A stretch of DNA of 49,020 nucleotides from Thermoguttaceae bacterium (lineage in GTDB: Bacteria > Planctomycetota > Planctomycetia > Pirellulales > Thermoguttaceae), in NCBI GenBank assembly GCA_017405595.1, contig JAFRAC010000010.1, forward strand, positions 1 to 49,020, written 5' to 3'. Each line of letters opens with the position of its first letter. The stretch's first letter is position 1. Positions 26,470 through 34,678 of this stretch are shown in pieces. Made by a program: the position numbers and the translations under genes. Under the pieces are notes generated by a model. That model ran no database searches, was not told where the DNA came from, and worked only from the letters and a program-made list of their open reading frames with translations.

Positions 26470-27711
26470 ATGATTATGAAATACGCCTTGTTCGGACTGT
26501 TTGCATTTGCCCTGTTTTTCCGCTCCGCGGCGGCTTCGGAGCCGATTGACGGCGGCGGGCTGGGGAGCCTTGATCCCGGTGCGCTCGATCCGGAGATCTA
26601 TAAGCCGGTACCGGAAAAATGGAGCGAAAAAAACCGCGTGTGGCAGGGGATTCCGAGCATCGAGGCAACGTCGGACGAACGGGTCTGGATCGTCTGGTAT
26701 TCCGGCGGAAAAGACGAAGGACCGTATAACTACCTTCTGATGATCACCAGCGGCGACGGAGGGCAGACCTGGAGCAAGCCGTTCATGGCGCTCGACCGGG
26801 AAGACGAGATCCGTCTTTTCGACCCCGCGCTCTGGCGCGACCCGCGCGGGCGGCTCTGGCTCTTCTGGGCGCAGAGTCTGAGCACGTTCCGGCCCGACGC
26901 TAAGGCGGGGGAAAAGGAATGGGACGGGCGGGCCGGCGTCTGGGGGATGTACACCGAAAATCCCGAGGCGGGGGAAAATGCCGAGTGGTCGGTGCCGCGC
27001 CGCCTTTGCGACGGGATCATGATGAACAAGCCGATCGTCGATAAAAAGGGCCGGTGGCTCTTCCCTTCGGCGCTCTGGCATTACGGCAAATCGTATTACA
27101 ACCTGCCGAAGGAAAAACACGGCGCGAACGTGTATGTCTCGACCGACGACGGGGATTTTCTCCGCTACCTGGGGGGAACCGACCGGAACGGACTGGCGAC
27201 CCACGCCAATGAGCACAATCTGATCGAACTGCAAGACGGCCGCCTTTGGCTTCTTTCACGCATCGACGACGGAATCGGCGAGGCGTTTTCGGAGGACGGC
27301 GGAAAAACGTGGACCGAAATGACCAAAACCCCGTATAAGCAGTCCTCGTCCCGGACACAGACAAGACGGCTTCTTTCGGGAAACCTGCTCTTTTTAAAGA
27401 ACGGGCCGGTTGAGGGGCGGGACGGGAAAGACGTCGGACGGAGCGAAATTACGGCGTTTCTTTCCGAAGACGAGGGGAAAACGTGGATCGGGGGACTGGT
27501 TCTCGACGGGCGGGACCGCGTCTCGTATCCCGACTTCGGACAGACCGGCGACGGGGTCATCTACGCGACCTGGGATCATGACCGCTTCGGAACCGGCGAG
27601 ATCCTCTTCGCGCGGTTCACCGAAGACGACGTCCGCGCCGGAAAGTTCGTCTCCGAAAAAGCCCTCCCCGCCAGAGTCGCGAACCGGCTGGAGAAACCGG
27701 CGGCGGAATAA
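26470..27711 (+). CDS. Secreted BNR/Asp-box sialidase-like protein, copy 2
   Basis: The start at ATG 26470 has AAAGGA upstream and gives signal peptide MIMKYALFGLFAFALFF followed by RSAAAS/EP. The mature protein matches copy 1 almost end to end, beginning with the shared SLDPGALDPEIYKPVPE segment. Asp boxes are SGDGGQTW, SEDGGKTW and SEDEGKTW, the last with Glu in place of the first Gly. Length is 413 residues. It starts 92 bp after the first AlbA_2 gene. Two closely similar secreted propellers suggest either dosage or divergence in substrate; no transporter or sialic acid catabolic gene accompanies them. The last 122 bp of this gene are repeated at 29839-29960. Confidence 0.83.
   Translation: MIMKYALFGLFAFALFFRSAAASEPIDGGGLGSLDPGALDPEIYKPVPEKWSEKNRVWQGIPSIEATSDERVWIVWYSGGKDEGPYNYLLMITSGDGGQTWSKPFMALDREDEIRLFDPALWRDPRGRLWLFWAQSLSTFRPDAKAGEKEWDGRAGVWGMYTENPEAGENAEWSVPRRLCDGIMMNKPIVDKKGRWLFPSALWHYGKSYYNLPKEKHGANVYVSTDDGDFLRYLGGTDRNGLATHANEHNLIELQDGRLWLLSRIDDGIGEAFSEDGGKTWTEMTKTPYKQSSSRTQTRRLLSGNLLFLKNGPVEGRDGKDVGRSEITAFLSEDEGKTWIGGLVLDGRDRVSYPDFGQTGDGVIYATWDHDRFGTGEILFARFTEDDVRAGKFVSEKALPARVANRLEKPAAE
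27588..27709 (+). repeat. Left copy of a 122-bp direct repeat (3' end of BNR copy 2)
   Basis: This segment recurs 2251 bp downstream at 29839-29960 with only two mismatches in 122 bp (G to A in both cases). Weaker similarity continues for about 20 bp after the stop codons (a CCGGG-GAAT-CCGT pattern). The repeat brackets the broken HTH gene and the second AlbA_2 gene. Confidence 0.93.
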
Positions 27712-27936
27712 TACCTTCCGGGGGAATCCGTAGGCTAACCCCGGTCCCGCCAATTAGGAAAAGCATAACAGGGACACCGAAATTTTCCCTCATAAACATC
27801 GTTTTCGCATTTTTCCGATAATCATGCAGATTACTTCCGGCTTATCATGAGGGGACAATACCACCCTATCTCCAAAACCGATCGAAACGCAATAAGGGTT
27901 GATTTTATACTTCTGAAGGAATACAATCTTGACGAG

Positions 27937-28134
27937 ATGTTCGAGACGGAATATGCAACAACAAGAGAAATAGCGGAAAAATGAGGCATAGCCAACAGAA
28001 GAACAACAAAGCTCTGTAATGAAAGACATGTGAACGGCGCGGTCCTCACGGGACGGACATGGATTGTTCCTAAAAACGCAGCGAAGCCGAAAAAACAGAA
28101 GAGAGGCCCTAAAGGTTCCAAGTCCGGGGAATGA
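27937..28134 (+). pseudogene. Small HTH (MerR/excisionase-like) gene broken by an in-frame TGA
   Basis: Read from ATG 27937, the frame gives MFETEYATTREIAEK, then TGA at 27982-27984, then GIANRRTTKLCNERHVNGAV followed by LTGRTWIVPKNAAKPKKQK, to a stop at 28132-28134. This is the common small DNA-binding family with pattern AEKWGI..RR...LC..G.I.GA...GR.W.IP..A.KP. The TGA stands exactly where the conserved Trp (TGG) is expected, a one-base change. The frame is open upstream to ATG 27847, so the true start is uncertain. It ends 1 bp before the AlbA_2 start, the arrangement expected of a regulator-effector pair. The stretch 27712-27936 before it shows no further gene. Confidence 0.6.
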
Positions 28135-28135
28135 A

Positions 28136-29806
28136 ATGATGCAGGATATATTCGATCTATCGCATTTTGATGAATACAGGGAAGGAAACAGACTTGAGGT
28201 CAAAAAGGCCAGCGGAGGGTTGCCTCGTAGCCTGTGGGATACATATTCGTCATTTTCAAACTGTAACGGCGGTGTAATCATCCTTGGTGTCAAGGAACGT
28301 GAAGACGGCAGTTGGTATACAACTCATCTTCAGAACAGGAACAAGCTTCTCACGGATTTTTGGAACACTATCAATAACCGCTCCAAGGTTAGTGTAAACC
28401 TCCTGAATGAGGGGAGTGTTGAGACATACGAGCTCAACGGGGATGTCATTATTGTTATTTATGTCGCTAAGGCCGATCGTGTATACAAACCGGTCTACAT
28501 CAACAATGATATTTTCGGTGGCACTTTTCGCCGAGATCATGAGGGGGATTACCATTGCTCAGAGTCTGAAATTAGGGGAATGCTTCGTGACCAGGCAGAG
28601 AAGGGCACGGACAGCAAAATCCTGCTCAACAAGGATCTCAGTATTTTTTACCCAGATACCGTTAAGAGTTTCCGAACCCGGCACAAGGCGGTGAATCCGG
28701 ACCACGTGTGGCACAGGCTCGACGACGATGACTATCTCGAAAGGATCGGCGCGGCGTCCATTTCCGATGTTGACGGTAAACTGCACCCGACGGCTGCGGG
28801 ATTACTGATGTTCGGTGAGGAATACAAAATCCGACAAGAATTTCCGGAGTATTTTCTTGATTATCGAGAGATGTTGGATCCGTCGATAAGATGGACCGAC
28901 CGGTTGGAATCAAGTTCTGGCGAATGGTCAGGAAATCTTCTGGATTTCTTTTTCCAGATGGAAAGGAAGCTGTTTCGAGACCTCAAAAAGCCGTTCAAGC
29001 TGGAAGGGATTGTCCGTGTAGACGAAACCCCGGTTCATAAGGCCATACGGGAAGCTCTCGCAAATTGCATGGCAAATGCTGATTTTAATTTTCCCCGCGG
29101 GATTGTAATCTTAAAGAGTCCGAATGAAATCACTATTGAGAATCCAGGAAGCATCATTACAGGCAAGGCTCAGATGCTTAAAGGAGGTATATCCGAGCCG
29201 CGAAATAAGACCATCATAAAGATGTTCAACCTTATCCGCATAGGTGAACGCGCCGGCAGCGGTGTCCCCGACATATTCAGCATTTGGGATGAGGCGGGAT
29301 GGGTTCCGCCTACCGTTGAGGAAATTTATAAACCGGACAGGACGGTTTTGACGCTTTCTTTTGCGGAAAAACAAATGGAAAGTGGGAAAAACAGGCGGAT
29401 TCAGCAAAAACAAGCGGATTCAGCAAAAACAGGCGGATTCAGCAAAAACAGGCGGATTCAACAAAAACAGGCGGATTCAGCAAAAACAAGCGGATTCAGC
29501 AAAAACAGGCGGATTCAACAAAAACAGGCGGATTCAGCAAAAACAGGCGGATTCAACAAAAACAGGCGGATTCAGCAAAAACAAGCGGATTCAACAAAAA
29601 CAAGCGGATTCGGGAAAACCGCCGACAACAAAAAGGCGATAGTGGACTACATTATCCGAAAGAGAAAGGCAAAGACCGTGGAAATTGCGGGTGCCGTCGG
29701 ATTGAGTCCGTCACGAGCGAGAGTATTACTGGCGGAATTGACGGATGAGGGAAAAGTAGAGCCCATAGGGAACGCCAAGGCAAGAGTTTACGTGACTAAA
29801 CAATAA
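28136..29806 (+). CDS. Schlafen-type AlbA_2 / HATPase-like / repeat linker / winged-HTH protein 2
   Basis: The 556-residue reading starts at ATG 28136; ATG 28139 is equally possible, with GGGGA at 28126-28130 upstream, and the frame extends to 28064 without a ribosome site. AlbA_2 domain at about residues 10-125 (NRLEVKKASGGLPRSLWDT, then SNCNGGVIILGV). HATPase_c_4-like region at about 300-385 (HKAIREALANCMANADF, then ERAGSGVPDIFSIW). Residues about 419-494 are a Lys/Gln/Ser repeat linker encoded by a 19-bp minisatellite. A winged HTH occupies about 500-556. It resembles the first AlbA_2 gene in domain plan but not closely in sequence. It probably pairs with the broken HTH gene just upstream. 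It could be a regulator or a defence effector. Confidence 0.83.
   Translation: MMQDIFDLSHFDEYREGNRLEVKKASGGLPRSLWDTYSSFSNCNGGVIILGVKEREDGSWYTTHLQNRNKLLTDFWNTINNRSKVSVNLLNEGSVETYELNGDVIIVIYVAKADRVYKPVYINNDIFGGTFRRDHEGDYHCSESEIRGMLRDQAEKGTDSKILLNKDLSIFYPDTVKSFRTRHKAVNPDHVWHRLDDDDYLERIGAASISDVDGKLHPTAAGLLMFGEEYKIRQEFPEYFLDYREMLDPSIRWTDRLESSSGEWSGNLLDFFFQMERKLFRDLKKPFKLEGIVRVDETPVHKAIREALANCMANADFNFPRGIVILKSPNEITIENPGSIITGKAQMLKGGISEPRNKTIIKMFNLIRIGERAGSGVPDIFSIWDEAGWVPPTVEEIYKPDRTVLTLSFAEKQMESGKNRRIQQKQADSAKTGGFSKNRRIQQKQADSAKTSGFSKNRRIQQKQADSAKTGGFNKNRRIQQKQADSTKTSGFGKTADNKKAIVDYIIRKRKAKTVEIAGAVGLSPSRARVLLAELTDEGKVEPIGNAKARVYVTKQ
29394..29619 (+). repeat. 19-bp minisatellite inside the second AlbA_2 gene (11 copies plus degenerate 12th)
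   Basis: Eleven consecutive 19-bp units of the form RGCGGATTCARCAAAAACA run from 29394 to 29602, followed by a degenerate unit. Units vary only at the first base (G or A) and at the second R (G or A). Because 19 is not a multiple of 3, three units encode one 19-residue peptide period (GGFSKN, RRIQQK and QADSAKT read from successive frames). None of the three forward frames contains a stop within the repeat. Confidence 0.97.
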
Positions 29807-29838
29807 GATATCCCGGTAAAGGTCCGCAGGTTACGCTA

Positions 29839-29962
29839 CGGAACCAGCGAGATCCTCTTCGCGCGGTTCACCGAAGACGACGTCCGCGCCGGAAAGTTCG
29901 TCTCCGAAAAAGCCCTCCCCGCCAGAGTCGCGAACCGGCTGGAAAAACCGGCGGCGGAATGA
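29839..29962 (+). pseudogene. 3' remnant of a third BNR gene
   Basis: Bases 29839-29960 are 120/122 identical to the end of BNR copy 2 and still encode its last 40 or so residues in an open frame (GTSEILFARFTEDDV through EKPAAE, stop TGA 29960-29962). No start, signal peptide or Asp box precedes it; the 5' part is missing and replaced by the AlbA_2 gene, whose stop lies 32 bp upstream. It is the right-hand copy of the direct repeat that brackets the AlbA_2 module. Confidence 0.9.
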
Positions 29963-30052
29963 TGTCTCCCGGGCGAATTCCGTCTTTCCACCGGCTCTTT
30001 CAGCTGCCCCGAAATATAAAATTTTCTTATATGCCTGAACCCGTAAAACGGC

Positions 30053-30101
30053 GTTTAAGGGGGTAACTTTTTGATTTTTTGCAGAAGTTACCCCCTTAAA
30101 C
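30053..30101. other. Perfect 17-bp inverted repeat (large hairpin)
   Basis: GTTTAAGGGGGTAACTT at 30053-30069 is exactly reverse-complemented at 30085-30101, with a 15-nt T-rich loop. An outer CGGCG/CGCCG pair (30049-30053, sharing one base with the arm, and 30111-30115) could extend it. It lies between the BNR remnant (+) and the convergent YbhN-like gene (-). No U-tract follows on either strand, so it is either a Rho-dependent or bidirectional terminator or the end of a small mobile or palindromic element. The rest of 29963-30190 shows no gene. Confidence 0.85.
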
Positions 30102-30190
30102 CACAAATAACGCCGATCGACCTATCACAAAAACTTAACGATCCGGCCAGTCAAAAGCATGAAACCTGATAGAATTGAACCGGAAACCGG

Positions 30191-31180
30191 TCATTCCGCC
30201 GGAGGATCAGAACGCGCGGGGCAGCAGAAGAGAACGGCTCCGACGGCGAGTTCGGCAATGATCGAGATGACGCGCTGGGCGATGGAAACCACCAGCGCGA
30301 GGGCCGGCGCATCAAGGGTGATCGCCGCGTTTTCGGGCAGAAGAAGAATTTCGGCGAAATAGGGAACCATCAGCGCGGCGAGGATCGCTTCGCGCACGCC
30401 GAGCCCGCCGGGGGAAATCGGAACGGCGAACCCCAGAACCATTGCCATGGCCGTTGCCGCAATGAAGCGGACCGCGTTTTCGGCGAGCGGGCCGGTTTCG
30501 ATGCCGAGTCCGCGTACCGTCGCCCAGACGAAAAGACCGAACCCGGTCCAGAGAAGGGTCATGAGCGCCAGACCGGCCGGAAAGAGTTTCCAGGAGAGAT
30601 GATTCAGCTTTTCCTGAACGGCGGGATCGTCCTTGCCGATACGGAACAGGCGCAATACACGGCGGAAAACGGGCGGAAGAAGCGGGATCCCCGACGCCGC
30701 CATCACGCCGAGCGCCAGGAGCGAATACTTCCAGTGCTCGCCGTATTTCACAAGAACCAGTAGCGCCGAGATGAACGCGCCGACCGCCATCATCGTCAGG
30801 GTTTCGTAGAAGACGCCCGCCGCGGCGAGCGAGGCTTTCACACGCGGGCCACAGACCAGTGCCGACCGGATGACGACGACCATCGCCTTGCCGGGGACGT
30901 ATTTCCCCAGCTGGCTCAGGTAATACGACCTGACCGACCGGAAGAAAGACGGTTCCTGGCCGAACGAGCGCAGAACAACATGCCAGAAGCAGGAGGCGAA
31001 AAAGAATCCCGCCAGATAGAGGGCGCCCGCCGCGGCGAGCCAGCCATACCGCAGATTCCACCGGTATTGCCGGAACTCGGCGGACGATTTGACCAGCTCC
31101 CGGCCGATGAAGAAAAAGACCAGCAGGGTCAGCGTCCATTTCAGCGCGGACAGAAGGCGTTTTTTGGCGGCAGGGGTCAT
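30191..31180 (-). CDS. YbhN/AglD-type lysylphosphatidylglycerol synthase TM-region protein
   Basis: This 329-residue integral membrane protein has about seven or eight hydrophobic segments. Landmarks of the UPF0104/LPG_synthase_TM family are YYLSQLGKYVPGK (early loop) and a late PISPGGLGVREAI loop, both thought to line the active or substrate site. The soluble synthase domain of MprF is absent, as in YbhN and AglD homologues. Such proteins are implicated in lipid or polyprenol-linked transfer or transport; the substrate is unknown. It is the last gene of the ilvD-maf operon: its ATG overlaps the maf stop (31177-31180). Confidence 0.85.
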   Translation of the reverse strand: MTPAAKKRLLSALKWTLTLLVFFFIGRELVKSSAEFRQYRWNLRYGWLAAAGALYLAGFFFASCFWHVVLRSFGQEPSFFRSVRSYYLSQLGKYVPGKAMVVVIRSALVCGPRVKASLAAAGVFYETLTMMAVGAFISALLVLVKYGEHWKYSLLALGVMAASGIPLLPPVFRRVLRLFRIGKDDPAVQEKLNHLSWKLFPAGLALMTLLWTGFGLFVWATVRGLGIETGPLAENAVRFIAATAMAMVLGFAVPISPGGLGVREAILAALMVPYFAEILLLPENAAITLDAPALALVVSIAQRVISIIAELAVGAVLFCCPARSDPPAE

Positions 31181-31797
31181 CGCGTCTCTTTCGTCCCGAA
31201 CTCGTCCAGCAGACGGTCCAGCAGTTCCATCGGAAGTCCGACGATGTTCGATGTGCTCCCCGACTTTTTATGGAGCCAGGCGATTCCGTCCTGATATCCG
31301 AACGCGCCCGCTTTCCCTTGCCATTTCCCGCTTTCGAGATAGTCCTCGATGACCGGGTCGGCGAGCGGTTCCATATACAGTTCCGTCGTCTCGGAAGCGG
31401 TGACCTCGCGGCCGGAAGGAACCTCGATGAGCGCCAGCCCCGAAATCACCAGATGATCGGACCCGGAAAGGAGCGAAAGCATCCGCCGCGCGTCGGCGCG
31501 GCCGTCGGGTTTGCCGAGGATTTCGTACTGCGCCTCTCCTCCGCCGGCCGGCACACACGCAATCGTGTCGCAGCCGATCACGAGGTGCGGCCCGTTTTCA
31601 CGGCGAAGCTGTCCGGCGACAAAGCGCGCCTTGGCCAGCGCGTTGCGGACCGCCAGCCCTTTCGGATCGGAACAGAGGCGGGGAGATTCCTCGTCGACCC
31701 CTTCGGCGGGAATGACGGAAAAGAGACGCCCCGACTCGGCCAAGAGGGCCTGACGCCGGGGCGACTGGCTTGCGAGAATCAGGTATTCTAGTCCCAT
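31177..31797 (-). CDS. maf: Maf-family nucleoside triphosphate pyrophosphatase
   Basis: This 206-residue protein has the Maf P-loop-like start [14 protein letters not shown], the conserved catalytic Asp region VIGCDTIAC, and [14 protein letters not shown] followed by [12 protein letters not shown], all family hallmarks. Maf proteins hydrolyse non-canonical or excess NTPs (such as dTTP, UTP or modified nucleotides) to monophosphates in the cytoplasm and have been linked to septum control. Length is normal. It overlaps ilvD by 10 bp upstream and the YbhN-like gene by 4 bp downstream, so it is translationally coupled in the operon. A small insert with Gly-Gly-Glu near residue 85 is not in the core family pattern. 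Confidence 0.92.
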   Translation of the reverse strand: MGLEYLILASQSPRRQALLAESGRLFSVIPAEGVDEESPRLCSDPKGLAVRNALAKARFVAGQLRRENGPHLVIGCDTIACVPAGGGEAQYEILGKPDGRADARRMLSLLSGSDHLVISGLALIEVPSGREVTASETTELYMEPLADPVIEDYLESGKWQGKAGAFGYQDGIAWLHKKSGSTSNIVGLPMELLDRLLDEFGTKETR

Positions 31798-33707
31798 TTC
31801 AGGATCGCGCCGGTATCGGCGCTGGTCGCCAGTTTGGTGTATTTCGCAAGGTACCCGCTCTTGTAACGGGGCGGACGCGGCTTAAACGATTTCTGACGGC
31901 GCTGCATTTCGGCGGCGGAGATTTTCAGATTGATTTTCCGGTTCGGAATGTCGATCTCGATCAGGTCGCCGTCTTTGACGAAGGCGATCGGGCCGCCCGC
32001 GGCGGCTTCGGGGCTGATGTGGCCGATACACGCGCCGGCGGTTCCGCCCGAAAAACGGCCGTCGGTAATCAGCGCGACCGAATCGTCGAGCTTCACGCCC
32101 TTGATGGCGGCCGTCGGGGCGAGCATTTCCTGCATGCCGGGACCCCCTTTCGGGCCTTCGTAGCGGATCACGATCACGTCGCCCGCCTTGACCTTGCCGC
32201 TGACGATGCCGTTATACGCCTCGGGTTCCGACTCGAAAACGACCGCCGGGCCGGTATGAACCATCATTTCGGGAAGAACCCCCGCCGATTTGACCACCGC
32301 GCCGTTCGGCGCCAGGTTGCCGAAAAGGATCGCCAGGCCGCCCCGCTGGTTGTACGCTTTGGCGCACGGGCGGATGCAGTCTTTCGGGTCGAAGGTCAGC
32401 GGCAGATCGGCGGCGGTCTTATATTTCTTCGGAACCACCATTCCCTGGTTCGTCCGTTTGCCGCCCGGCGTGACGGCGTAGAGCTCTTTGGCAAGGTCGA
32501 GCACCTTGCGGCTGCGCAGGTCGTAGTCGTCGATGTTCTGGCCGAGCGTCTTCCCCGTCACGGTGGGGCAGTCGAGGTTCAGAAGGCCGGGCCGGCCGCG
32601 GCGGATTTCGCCGAGGATGGTGTGTATCCCGCCGGAATTGTGAACGTCTTCGATGTGGTACGCGCAGCTGGGGGAAACCTTGCAGATATGCGGCGTTTTT
32701 TCGCTCAGTTCGTTGAACCGGTTCAGGTTGTATTTCAGGCCGGCCTCGCTGGCGATCGCCAGCAGGTGAAGGATCGTGTTCGTCGAACCGCCCATCGCCA
32801 TGTCGAGGATCATCGCGTTATCGACCGATTTCTGCGTGATCATTTCGCGCGGCAGGATCGGGAAATCGAGGTCGAGTTTCCGGACGCGCTTTTTCACGGA
32901 ACCGTCGCGGGCGGTGTATTTCTCGACAACGGTCGGCACTTCGGCTTCCAGGCCGGCGGCGATCTTCTCTTTGGCGTCCTGAATCCGCACCATTTCGATA
33001 ATCCGCCTGGCGGCGGCGCGGTAGAGCTTTTTCCTTTCGCGGCTGGTCGCCAGAAGCGTGCCGTTCATCGGAAGCGCCATGCCGAGCGTTTCGCAGAGGC
33101 AGTTCATGCTGTTGGCGGTAAACATCCCGGAACAGGAACCGCAGGTCGGGCACGATTTTTCTTCGAGACGCGAAAGTTCACGAGCCGACATCTGCCCGTT
33201 CTGCTTGGCGGCGGCGCCGGCAAAGGTCGAGATGAGGTCGAGCGGAGTGCCGTCGTCGGCGCGGCCGGCTTCCATCGGGCCGCCCGAAGCGAAAACGGTG
33301 GGGATATTGCAGCGGACCGCCGCCATCAGCATTCCCGGAACAATCTTGTCGCAGTTCGGAATGCAGATCATGCCGTCGAACTTGTGGGCGGCGATCATCG
33401 ACTCGACCGCGTCGGCAATGATCTCGCGGCTCGCCAGGGAGTATTTCATTCCGTCGTGCCCCATGGCGACGCCGTCGCAGATTCCGATTGTGTTAAAAAC
33501 GAACGGAACGCCGCCGGCGGCGCGGACCTCTTTCTTGACAAACTCGTTGACCGCGTTCAGATGAACGTGCCCCGGAATAATATCGACGTGGCTGCCGACA
33601 ATGGCGATGAACGGTTTTTTCATATCGGCGTCGGAAAGCCCGCAGGCGCGCAAAAGACTCCGATGGGGGGCGCGTGAATCACCCTTCTTGACAGCGTCAG
33701 ATCTCAT
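31788..33707 (-). CDS. ilvD: Dihydroxy-acid dehydratase
   Basis: The enzyme converts 2,3-dihydroxy-isovalerate and -methylvalerate to the 2-oxo acids in valine/isoleucine synthesis, using an Fe-S cluster and Mg. Seen: [10 protein letters not shown] and [19 protein letters not shown] cluster regions, [10 protein letters not shown], and the C-terminal [12 protein letters not shown] signature. The protein has 639 residues, longer than the common 550-620. An insert of about 35-40 residues lies after RRIIEMVR (around residues 240-278: [19 protein letters not shown] and a Lys/Arg-rich tail), where other IlvDs go directly to the PREMIT-like segment. It leads an operon with maf and a YbhN-like gene, and other ilv genes are absent. 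A promoter and a leader hairpin lie upstream. Confidence 0.95.
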   Translation of the reverse strand: MRSDAVKKGDSRAPHRSLLRACGLSDADMKKPFIAIVGSHVDIIPGHVHLNAVNEFVKKEVRAAGGVPFVFNTIGICDGVAMGHDGMKYSLASREIIADAVESMIAAHKFDGMICIPNCDKIVPGMLMAAVRCNIPTVFASGGPMEAGRADDGTPLDLISTFAGAAAKQNGQMSARELSRLEEKSCPTCGSCSGMFTANSMNCLCETLGMALPMNGTLLATSRERKKLYRAAARRIIEMVRIQDAKEKIAAGLEAEVPTVVEKYTARDGSVKKRVRKLDLDFPILPREMITQKSVDNAMILDMAMGGSTNTILHLLAIASEAGLKYNLNRFNELSEKTPHICKVSPSCAYHIEDVHNSGGIHTILGEIRRGRPGLLNLDCPTVTGKTLGQNIDDYDLRSRKVLDLAKELYAVTPGGKRTNQGMVVPKKYKTAADLPLTFDPKDCIRPCAKAYNQRGGLAILFGNLAPNGAVVKSAGVLPEMMVHTGPAVVFESEPEAYNGIVSGKVKAGDVIVIRYEGPKGGPGMQEMLAPTAAIKGVKLDDSVALITDGRFSGGTAGACIGHISPEAAAGGPIAFVKDGDLIEIDIPNRKINLKISAAEMQRRQKSFKPRPPRYKSGYLAKYTKLATSADTGAILKWD

Positions 33708-33743
33708 AAATAATCCTTTCGTGTTCTATCCAAAACGAAATCA

Positions 33744-33765
33744 CGGCGGCAAAAAAACGCCGCCG
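33744..33765 (-). other. Leader hairpin upstream of ilvD
   Basis: CGGCGGC/GCCGCCG (7-bp stem) flanks an 8-nt loop which reads as a run of seven U in the ilvD transcript. It lies about 35-60 nt before the start codon. The U-run is in the loop, not after the stem, so it is not a normal terminator; it could affect translation. No leader peptide rich in Val, Leu or Ile was found. Confidence 0.45.
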
Positions 33766-33836
33766 AACTTCCCGCAGAAGCGCCTTTCCCCCGCTCCCAG
33801 ACCCCCGAAAACGCGCGGGTACCTTTCTGAAAAGCC

Positions 33837-33864
33837 ATTATATAACCGCCCGGTTTAATTGCAA
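33837..33864 (-). promoter_or_regulatory. Promoter of the ilvD operon
   Basis: On the minus strand TTGCAA (33864-33859), 16-bp spacer, TATAAT (33842-33837). The mRNA leader would be about 120 nt and contains the hairpin at 33744-33765. The divergent HAD promoter lies about 50 bp away. Confidence 0.7.
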
Positions 33865-33906
33865 CAGGCGCGGAAAGACCTCCTTTCCCCGGCACGCTTT
33901 TCCCAA

Positions 33907-33935
33907 CTGGAAAATTCGCCTGAAACGGTTATAAT
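33907..33935 (+). promoter_or_regulatory. Promoter of the HAD phosphatase gene
   Basis: CTGGAA at 33907-33912, 17-bp spacer, TATAAT at 33930-33935, then GACAGGG. It is divergent from the ilvD promoter. Confidence 0.6.
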
Positions 33936-33985
33936 GACAGGGTCCGCGTGGAAAATCGTTTGACGCCGTTTCGGAAGATAAGAAG

Positions 33986-34633
33986 ATGGAAAAGATACGT
34001 TTTATTTATTTCGATTTGGGGAACGTCCTGCTGAAATTCAGCGTGCGCCGCCTTCTGCACCAGATTGCCGAAGTTTCGGGTGTTTCCGACGATGAAGTCC
34101 GCCAGGCCTTTTTCGACGATCAGTGGTATCTGAAATACGAAAAAGGGGAAATCGACGGGATCGAGTATTTCGCCCACTACTGCCAGCAAATCAATAATTC
34201 GGTTCCTTCCGAAGACCTGATCAACGCGGCGAACGACATCTTCTGGGTCAACGAACCGATCCTCCCCCTCCTCCGTCATCTGGCGGGCGAGTTCTTCCCG
34301 CGCGGAATCCTCTCGAATACCGGTCCGCACCACTGGGCCTATATCCAGGAGGCTTTTTCGAACATCATCGGCCTTATCCCCCGGCACCGGATTGCCAGCT
34401 TCGAGGTCGGCGCGATCAAGCCCTATCCCGAAATCTACCGTATCGCGCTGGACGAGGCGCGGAAAGAGATCTCCGGCCTGGAACCGGCTCAGGTGCTCCT
34501 GATCGACGATCTCGAAGAGAACGTCGCCGGCGCCAAAAAGTTCGGTTTTCAGGCGATCTGTTACGGCGACCACGATCAGCTTCTCGGCGAGCTGAAAAGA
34601 CTCGGCGTCCCCCTTCCCGCGGAAAACGCGTAA
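33986..34633 (+). CDS. HAD-superfamily phosphatase, YihX-like
   Basis: This 215-residue soluble protein has HAD motif I IYFDLGNVLLKF with nucleophile Asp10; the second Asp of DxD is replaced by Gly-Asn as in the DLGNVL subclass (YihX and epoxide-hydrolase N-domain types). Motif II is ILSNT near residue 110, motif III Lys lies in VGAIKPYPEIY, and motif IV is LIDDLEENVAGA. The cap between motifs I and II is helical. Enzymes of this group dephosphorylate small sugar phosphates or FMN-like substrates; the natural substrate is not evident. The gene has its own promoter and is followed 101 bp later by a helicase gene, with a GC hairpin between. Confidence 0.88.
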   Translation: MEKIRFIYFDLGNVLLKFSVRRLLHQIAEVSGVSDDEVRQAFFDDQWYLKYEKGEIDGIEYFAHYCQQINNSVPSEDLINAANDIFWVNEPILPLLRHLAGEFFPRGILSNTGPHHWAYIQEAFSNIIGLIPRHRIASFEVGAIKPYPEIYRIALDEARKEISGLEPAQVLLIDDLEENVAGAKKFGFQAICYGDHDQLLGELKRLGVPLPAENA

Positions 34634-34678
34634 ACGGGGCCCTCCAAAAAGAACGAAACCGAAGAAACCAACCGCACG

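Noticed and set aside
27982..27984. TGA read as tryptophan (alternative genetic code)
   Set aside because: TGA is used as the terminator of several clear genes here (for example 935-937 and 41362-41364), so a nonsense change in one small gene is the simpler reading.
27790..28293. Minus-strand frame of 167 codons over the intergenic region before the second AlbA_2 gene
   Set aside because: Part of it looks protein-like (YKINPYCVSIGFGDRVVL), but it overlaps the better supported HTH pseudogene and the AlbA_2 start and has no ribosome site. I left it out, with some doubt.
29394..29619. CRISPR array or transposon end
   Set aside because: The 19-bp units have no spacers and lie within an intact coding frame.
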